Of a DNA stretch of 64,000 nucleotides, positions 56,261 through 64,000 are shown one piece after another; the first letter of the stretch is position 1; the number at the start of each line of letters is the position of its first letter. The translations under genes and the position numbers were made by a program. The notes beneath the pieces are model-generated. The model was not told the DNA's origin. It worked only from the letters and a program-made list of their open reading frames with translations, and searched no databases. Source of the stretch: Primula veris. Lineage: Eukaryota > Streptophyta > Magnoliopsida > Ericales > Primulaceae. The stretch is from the NCBI GenBank assembly GCA_963682055.1, contig OY821741.1:9059501-9123500 (forward strand), in the 5' to 3' direction.

Positions 56261-56535
56261 TTTGACACATTTTTGAATTAGAGACTGTATTATTTAGATC
56301 ATCCGTACCGGCTAGTTTTGATCCTTTTATCAAACCTAATATATAAATGATAATTTGACACACTTTTGAATTAGAAACTATTATTTAGAACTTTCGCACC
56401 AGTTACCCTCAATCATTTTCTTAAACCTAACACATAAATGATAATTTGACACACTTTTGAATCAAAGACTCTATTATTTAGAGCATCCGCACCAGCTACC
56501 ATCAACCATTTTCTCAAACCTAACACATTAAGGAA
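56261..56535 (+). repeat. 91-bp tandem repeat, three units
   Basis: Units at 56261, 56354 and 56445 each begin tttgacacacttttgaatta or a close variant and continue with ctattatttaga, catccgcaccagctac and cattttctcaaacctaacac. The last two units are the most alike. Confidence 0.85.
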
Positions 56536-57321
56536 TCGTTTACATTTACACAAAATTTCAGCTTTCTTATTAATTTTCTTATAATAACTCTACATTATTT
56601 CTTTTTATTTGTTTATTATCATTTAATAATTATAACAATATTACAACCACAAAAATGTGGATCCCATAATAGTTTATTACTATTATATTAATTCAAGGAA
56701 TCATATACATTTGTTATATACAAGGTGAATTTCGTGTTTCCTTAAATTTAGTGAATTTATACGGTTGCTGATGCATGTCACTTTTTATACCATAATCATC
56801 AAATTTTAAGAAAAAAAAATGTTTTTAGTAAACATATACGATGCTCTTAGTTATTGTCTAACTGCAAGTTTAAGCAAATAAAACAAGCATTTTTTTAGTA
56901 AGAAGAAAACTTTATTATTCTAGCTTCAGAATTCTACCTTTTCATGTTAAAAAAATCTACCTCAATCAAATGGAATCAAAAGTAAAAGAGTTAATTTGAC
57001 TTTAATGTTTTTTTTTATTGGTACTACGGCACTTCAATTCAATAAAAGTCGTACTATTTTTAAATAACAGGACTTCTAATGTGACTTAAGAGTTAATTAG
57101 GACTTCTAATGTGACTAATTAGGACATTTAATGTTATCACTTCAATTTATAAAAATTATACCCTGACTTAGGCACTTAGGTTTGTCAATGTGATCACTGC
57201 ATGCTGTTTATGAATAAAAGCAGCAAACTAAACATGCAAAATATGTGATGGATAACGTAATTAAATTCCAATTATCATCAAACGTGTAGGACTTTGTATA
57301 TTTGTCAAGGAAAAACAAATT
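56536..57321. other. Intergenic, no gene seen
   Basis: AT-rich sequence. A short repeat, gacttctaatgtgact, occurs at about 57070 and 57101. Nothing else was recognised. Confidence 0.4.
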
Positions 57322-58714
57322 TCAAGCTGGATGAGCTACATACATATCGAAATACAACTCAATGAAAAGACAAACAAACTCTGCAGATCCGCAACAACTA
57401 TTTACAGTAAAAGAATAGAGCAAGTTTCCCCCCGATGAAAATGCTGTGTTTTTGGGAGGTGACAAAGCCAACGATTCGTTTGTAAGCATAGGAACGACAT
57501 CGGACATGTGGTAGGCCTATCAATTGCATCTTCTTGCACACACAAAAGCCCAACGTAAACGGTTCTCGAGAACTCATTCTTGTTTTGCCAAATGTCGGAT
57601 CCTTAAGCTCCGACACGTCCTTTTTTCCCCATTGTTCCCACGCCTAAAAATTCAACTTTCAAGCCCAAATTATTGTGGTAATATTAACATTGTGAAGTAA
57701 AGCTTCGTTGGTTGTCTTGCTAGTTACTGGTACTATTTAAATAGCATAAGTAATAGTAACTATAAAGGAAACTAGAATATGAACTTTTCTAATAAGTCTT
57801 ATATTCTAAAATATGTAAACTGAATCTATAAGCCTATGGAATTTACGAAATAATTTGGGTGCGTTAAACTGTCCTGAATTTATATCGCATGTGTGTTAAT
57901 GGTTATTCTTTGCTTGGGTACTCTTTGTTAAGTTTTCATGAGATCGTTTACTATGTCGACGTTAAGAATTTTTACCAGCTATAGTAGCTTACAGAGAAAA
58001 AGTTCATTGTGTTTTTTCATTCGAAAGTGCAAATCAATTCATTAGCATGCTTACTATTTGAGTTTCTTTTTGATTTTACGCTATGAAAAGTTCTGTGTGA
58101 TTTGAGTTTCTTACAAAAGTTCTGTGCTTATTCCAAAATCAGATATCTTTGGGTTCATACTTTCATCTAATAACACATTGCTAGCTTTCAAATATCTATG
58201 TATTACTCTCATTTTGGAATATTTGAGAAGGTAAAACAATCCTTGAGCAATTCTCTCGATGATACACATACGCAGAGGCCAGTTTAACATATCATTACAT
58301 GCATGATCAAAATGAAACGATTTTTTTCCGTGTTGTTAACTCCATCATTATAATTCAACCCTTACCGGAAACTTGATCAGAAACATTGAAAACTGTTCTT
58401 CCTTGGACAATAATCTCTAAAACTCCGTCTGTATCAACAGTTATGGCTTTAGTGGAGTTACTCGACAAGGGAGTGTTTGGATTAGCCACCCAAACTTTTT
58501 GCTCGTCAATATAATTATACCAAATTGCCAACTATATATGTCAAACTCTTATCACCGCTACTGAAAAATCCTGGCAAAAAATTTCATTCGGGGATATAAG
58601 GGTCTCGTTCACTTCTTTCTCGTGACTTAATATTGAACTGACGGCGGGAGCCGAATCAAAAGCCAAGAGAGGGAAGGAGAGGAAGATGAGTTACAAGAGG
58701 GAATGATTAGTCAT
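57322..58714 (-). pseudogene. G-type lectin receptor kinase pseudogene, internally deleted
   Basis: Three separated exon relics in gene order on the minus strand. The first exon (from the ATG at 58714, to about 58365) has a signal peptide with an early stop (MTNHSLL, TAA, then LIFLSFPLLAFDSAPA). It continues with NETLISPNE, frame changes, and KVWVANPNTPLSSNSTKAIT of the B-lectin domain. The kinase catalytic exon (about 58135-58310) reads [20 protein letters not shown] and PKISDF, with the catalytic HRD changed to HRY. The last exon (57322 to about 57643) starts with AWEQWGKKDVSELKDPTFGK, shifts frame, and ends SDVVPMLTNESLALSPPKNT. The exons for the rest of the lectin, PAN, transmembrane and N-lobe parts are gone. 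It is a tandem copy of the gene that follows. Confidence 0.9.
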
Positions 58715-59316
58715 GAAAAATGAGAGTTTATAGTTTCATGAAAAATGAACAAGAGTTGAAGCTTGATATTTGTTACATTTGCAGTGCTTCTATTATTGCG
58801 GTTGAAAAGTATATAAATGCTCTATTATTCGTAGCTAATGAGTTTAATTTGTTAGGTATGTAAGGTGATGCCCATTTGGTATGAGAAACCAAAGTCAAAA
58901 GTAGGAAACAATAATCAATATAGAAATTGTTACAACACATTATAAAAAAATAAAAACAAATAAACCAATAATTATTAGGCTGACCAAAATGAAATTAAAA
59001 CTTAAAAGTGAAAATGAAAAATAGGTTGAACTGGAAAGTATGGATCAACTATTATGTATCACTTCCTTTGTGAACATTATTTATCACAAACGACTTCAAA
59101 TTATGAAAAACACTCCAGTAATTAAGACTTGTAATATGACCATTTCAATTTATAAATAAAAGCACCAAACAAGCAATTACGTAGATTTCTAGTAATAATC
59201 ATCAAACTTGTTATGTACATTGTTAAGGGTTCCATAATTAATTTTTTAACACTACTTACAACTTTAACTAGCTACACTTGTGCTAAAAAAAACTGCAGAA
59301 TCATTTTAAGATGATG

Positions 59317-62300
59317 CTATCGTGCCTCAGTCTGAGAAATGGTCAAATTATTTACAGAATACTCCTCAATATTGTTCTCCTTTGAAGTAGACGAACTAAG
59401 CAAATATCTTCCAGTAAAAAACGCTGGCTTTTTAGGAGTTGGCAAAGCCAAAGAGTCGTTCATAAGCATCGGAACAACATCAGATGTTGTAGGCCTATCG
59501 TTGGCATCTTCTTGTACGCATAAAAGCCCAACATTAACCATTCTAAGAAATTCTTTTTCTGGGAAGGTTTTGCCAAGTGTCGGGTCCTTGAGCTCTAATG
59601 TCGCTCCTTGTTTCCATAATTCCCACGCCTAAATCAAACAATTTTATTGATTCAAGTCCATAATTGATGAAATACTTGAAGCATTAGGAAGTAAAGAGTT
59701 ACTAAAATAAATTTCTTATTTGCATAAATTAGTACTACTACTTATAGAAGTAGAATTGTAACTACAAAGGTAAATAAAACATTGGACCAATTCTAATCAG
59801 TCTCCTAAAATGATACATGTAAACTAAATCTGTATGCCTCTAGATTTCTGTAAAGCCTTAAGTTTACAATATATTTCAGGCCTGTTTAAGTTATTTCCCT
59901 GATTTTGAATTATTTTTGCGGATATATGTTTTTGAGTTTTTGCTCGGGTACTTCTTCACGACTGTTGGTAGCTTACAGAAGGGTTGCTTGTTGTAAACTC
60001 GACTAGTTTTTCTTTCTGATGAGATGCAAATTAAATAGTCGGACACCTCAAACTTGTGAGATTTTTTTAGGACAATGGTATGTAAATTTCAGAATTTTTT
60101 AGGCCTAATTTTTTACAATTTTTTTAACCCTGGCTTACATAACCATTTGGTATGACGAAACAAGAGTTAAAACTGTTTTACAAATTATGTAACTTCCTAT
60201 ATCCTATACCATGATCCTAGTCCCTGATTTATGTCTAAGGTTGAGAAATTACAAGATTTATAAGAGGGGGAAAACTTACATATCCAATCAGGTTGAGCGT
60301 GCGCTCGTCAAATTCGTAGAAACTCGTATTTCTCCTACCACATACAATCTCCAGAATCAAGACTCCAAAACTGAACACATCAGACTTAACCGAAAAAGCC
60401 CCCTCCATAGCATACTCAGGAGACATATAACCACTGTATGACATTATAAGGAAGGAAATACATGTTATTTCATATTAAGAAAATTACAAATAGTCGATAG
60501 AAATTTAAAACAGTGATGGTATTGGTAGTTGGTACTAGCTAAAGCAATGATACTCCTGAAATATATGACGATACTTCAAAGATCGTAATACAAGTAGTAC
60601 TATAAGTATGTAACATTTCACCACTTACTATGTCCCGACAACTCTGTTGGTGACAGCTTCTGTTTCGTTTTGCTTGAAAATTCTAGCCATACCAAAATCA
60701 GATATTTTGGGATTCATATCTTCATCTAATAACACATTGCTAGCTTTCAAATCTCTATGTATTACTCTCATTCTTGAGTATTTGTGAAGGTAAAGCAATC
60801 CTTGAGCAACCCCTTCGATGATACTCATTCGTATAGGCCAGGTTAATAGCTCTTTCTTTGTCGGATCTGTATCAGGAAAAACACCATGGAAAATCATCAA
60901 AAAGATAAGCATCTAAGATAATTAATCAAATACATGATATCTTGAAGCTAAACAAATGGTTAAGGAAAAAAACTACGAACCAAAAAGGTAGAAATCTAAG
61001 CTTTTGTTCGGCATGTATTCGTAGATTAACATTTTCTCGTCTCCATGAAGGCAACATCCCAAAACACGAACAAGATTCGTATGTTGCAGTTTAGCAATTA
61101 GGATAAGTTCATTTTTGAACTCAATAATTCCTTGCCCTGACATTCTTGAAAGTCTCTTGACTGCTATTTTTCGTCCATCTCCCAATTTCCCCTGTTCAGA
61201 AAGTAAATCAAATTTGAGTTTTGCTCAAAATGAGGGCTATCTTGACTATTACATTTACTTCAAAATCAAAAGGGGATTTTACCAACACACACATGTATAA
61301 TATTAAACACAAATATAGGAATCATCAAAGAAACACAACTTAGACCATCCTGAAGTACTTGTGGCATCTAAACTGCATAAAACAAATTAGACCATACACG
61401 TAAGCTTGGTACCTAATGTGGCTTATCAATGTTTATGTTGAAATGATTGTGTTTATTACACAAGTCTCGTCTGTACGCATATATGTAGGTAAGATAAAAT
61501 TAGGTATCACCTTATATACAGGTCCAAAACCGCCCTCTCCGAGCTTATTTGTATTCGAAAAGTTGTTTGTAGCCTCAGCTATTGAGCCAAAGCTAAGTAT
61601 ATTCAACTCATGACCTTCTGCACCATCATTTTTATCATCGCTTCTAATCTTAAAGCTGTCCGATGTTATTAAATCTTGTAAATACTCTCTTCTTCGCTGC
61701 TTCTCCTCTCCTGCAAGTCATTTTTAATACAATTTGACTCTAAGTTTTCACATTTTACACATATAGATACATAAATAATCAAAACTATTCAGTGTAAAAC
61801 GTACTTTCTCGTCTCCATTTCTTCACTATTATATAACTGAAAATGGTCAGAATTATCGTGACAACTGAAACAACCACCACAATGACTATCCATATCCAGC
61901 TGTTATCTGCACATTTAACATTAAGAAAATGATTAAATAACTACTTAATCTAATGTCTAGCGTCAGATCAAGCAAATCAGCGAAGGAATTAAGTGCTAGA
62001 AGGCTAAAGATTGCCCCATAACTATAATAAAATTTCACCATCATCCCCGACAGTTCCACCCACTGACTCTAACTAACTCTTGTATGCAAACAACAATACT
62101 CATATTGAACTTGTGTAAAAAAACCTTTTATTAGAAAAAAAGTTCTTTACTAAGTCAATGTTGGATCAATATGTTGCATGAAAAAACTGGTAATTCACAG
62201 TGAACATCTTGTAATCATTTTTCATATAATATTATCAGATTGCATAAAAAAAAATTCATTACTACTTGTAATAATTTTCATATTGCATCTTATTCATTCG

Positions 62301-63513
62301 ACAGTGAAATTAAATGGAAAGAATGAAATCAATTAAGCATGGTGAAATTCACAACACATCTGTCTCATTCCTATGATTACACAACGAATGTTTGCAAATC
62401 ACAAAGCTCAAAGAGAATGGAAAAAGTACCCGTCGATGGAGGTCTACGTACAAGGACATATAATGGCACAGTGTTAATATTATCTTCTTGATACTCCAAC
62501 TTGCCAACCCATTGTGTGCATCCTGTTTCATTGCTGCTATAGCTTCTAAAACCGACACAGTCACATTTGTTCCAGCACCTCAGCATACAATCAGTTAGAC
62601 TTCTACTCGAATCACTGTCATCAATAGACTCAGCCATAGAGGGCAAGAAATGAGCTCTCTTCTCTATAAATGTTTCATCAACGTGCTTACACAAGGGCAA
62701 CTCCCGAATAACACACCCATCATTGGATTGATACCTGTTGGAAATAATTTAAATGATTGAAAAGTTACCCGAACGAACAGTTTGAGCTATCTGTTATTGA
62801 GTCTCCATTAAGAGCTTTAACTATGAATCTAAACAGAAGAAGGAAAATATTGAAACTAAGCATGCAATGCCTCCATGAAATTTGATTTTTCTTATAAAAG
62901 AGTCTAAGATGGACGTGACGGGAAGTGTTGCAGAATAATAAAAATGATTAAAAGGTTGGCCTTACTAACAGCTCAAAACATTTAGTAGACAGTGTAATTT
63001 AACCATACCCATAACAAAAGCCGTGAACATTCAGAAACATTCCTCCGGGCCATTTTATGATGTTACCAAGTGGGTTCAACACCCACATTGAGAAATTTGC
63101 ATCAGAACTAAAACTGAAGTAACTCTCAACAGCAGTTGACTTCGAAACAAGAAGAAGGTTGTCTCCAACGAATGGACCGAATGGACTATCTGTGCTTAAG
63201 TATTTAAAAGTTTGATTATTTAAAGGGCCGCTTTCCCAATATCGCATATACTCGCGTAAGTAAAGGACTAATTGTCCTGAGTCTCTTGTCCGAGTTGGTT
63301 CCCAGGTTAGAGTGAAGGCCCCCGAGGCAGGATAAGAGTCGCTAACCCATGATGTTAATGACAAAGTTTGTTTGGTCTCATCATTGGAACCGAGCTTCAT
63401 CCCTGGTAAAAGAGCGTTATTGGGATGATCGAAACTCTGCCATATTGTCTTTTTTAATGTTTCGTCAAAAACAAGGAGATTTCCAGAATCTTCCAGGGTT
63501 GCGGTTGAATTGC
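59317..63513 (-). CDS. G-type lectin S-receptor-like Ser/Thr kinase (CES101-like), 5' end beyond window
   Basis: Eight exons of a membrane receptor kinase: 63009-63513, 62430-62734, 61805-61906, 61511-61710, 60981-61191, 60629-60866, 60280-60433 and 59317-59628. All are GT-AG and in phase. In order they encode the B-lectin remainder ([34 protein letters not shown]), a linker, a PAN/apple domain rich in Cys ([19 protein letters not shown]) and one transmembrane helix ([20 protein letters not shown]). Next come the juxtamembrane region and kinase: glycine loop [16 protein letters not shown] lysine, [29 protein letters not shown] and [20 protein letters not shown]. The tail ends TEAR. All catalytic residues are present, so this is a probable RD-type active kinase at the plasma membrane, with an unknown ligand. 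The first exon (signal peptide and start of the lectin) lies to the right of 64000. A pseudogene copy is immediately downstream. Confidence 0.95.
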
Positions 63514-64000
63514 CTAAAATTTGTTAGGAAGGGTTAATATTAGTAACTCTTTATAAAAAGCACAATTCTTCAAAAAAGGAAAAGCCGATCTTTTCCTTGC
63601 AAAGTGTTCAAGAGTTATTCAAGCTCTTGAATGTCTTCCGGATTTTAAAAAATACATTAACAGCCATTCAGCTAAAGGATTCTGTCTTTGCAACTTTTAA
63701 TCTCAGCTGTTACTGTTGTCTTATTTTGTGTGCAGATTGATGTGTCAGTTAAAGCCAAAATGAAAGATTTAGCCTTCTGGCCAGAAAAAGGTAAAAGTTT
63801 TGAGTGACCTTAGACTTTTCAGCCTCATTAAAAGCACCTTATTTGTGTGCTGACAAACAAGCTCTAAATACATCTCCAAACTTAAGGAATTAAAATGTTG
63901 TATTTTCTTAACAACTGTGTATTTCAAGGCCATTAGTTGATTTTTGCTATTATATTAGATGAAATAAATAATCATGCTCTATCCGGTAGTCATAGAATGT
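63514..64000 (-). other. Intron 1 of the receptor kinase gene (partial)
   Basis: No coding sequence. By the acceptor at 63514 (tttttag-type, phase 1) this is the intron before the second lectin exon, and it continues past the window. Confidence 0.6.

Overview
The window is nuclear DNA from a flowering plant. It is AT-rich, its genes are split by short introns, and it carries a Cassandra TRIM element and many CACTA, hAT and Mutator-type non-autonomous elements. The protein families are those of a eudicot (4CL-like 9, OSCA1, AVT1, SINA, SPLAYED, Pescadillo and a lectin receptor kinase). An asterid is my guess, but nothing here fixes the family.

Layout. 1-7.6 kb is transposon-dominated: A-rich arrays, a complete Cassandra element at 3537-4327, and the decayed remains of a CACTA transposon at about 4.4-7.2 kb. 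7.6-10.6 kb, minus strand, has an N-terminal piece of the chromatin remodeller SPLAYED directly upstream of a C-terminal BRCT piece of Pescadillo; it looks like a chimeric gene or pseudogene. 12.4-15.4 kb is a nest of tandem arrays and hAT/CACTA elements inside an unidentified coding relic. 16.0-16.9 kb has an intact SINA-type RING E3 ligase. 18.0-20.8 kb has a possible solo LTR and a Mutator-like element with a 21-bp minisatellite. 26.9-29.4 kb is an AVT1-like amino-acid transporter pseudogene broken by a hAT MITE. 31.0-35.4 kb, minus strand, is an intact seven-exon 4CL-like 9 gene with a peroxisomal SRL end. 41.35-42.0 kb is an acidic-tailed orphan ORF. 42.8-52.6 kb, minus strand, is an intact eleven-exon OSCA1-type channel gene. 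54-56.5 kb is repeats. 57.3-58.7 kb is a receptor-kinase pseudogene, followed by its apparently functional paralogue at 59.3 kb, which runs off the right edge.

The genes look like an ordinary plant neighbourhood, not a functional cluster. The exon models were built by hand: every listed junction was checked for reading phase, GT-AG (one GC-AG) borders and continuity with the protein family as I know it. No alignment or database search was run. The most interesting item is the SPLAYED-Pescadillo juxtaposition. I see no evidence of an entirely new kind of system.
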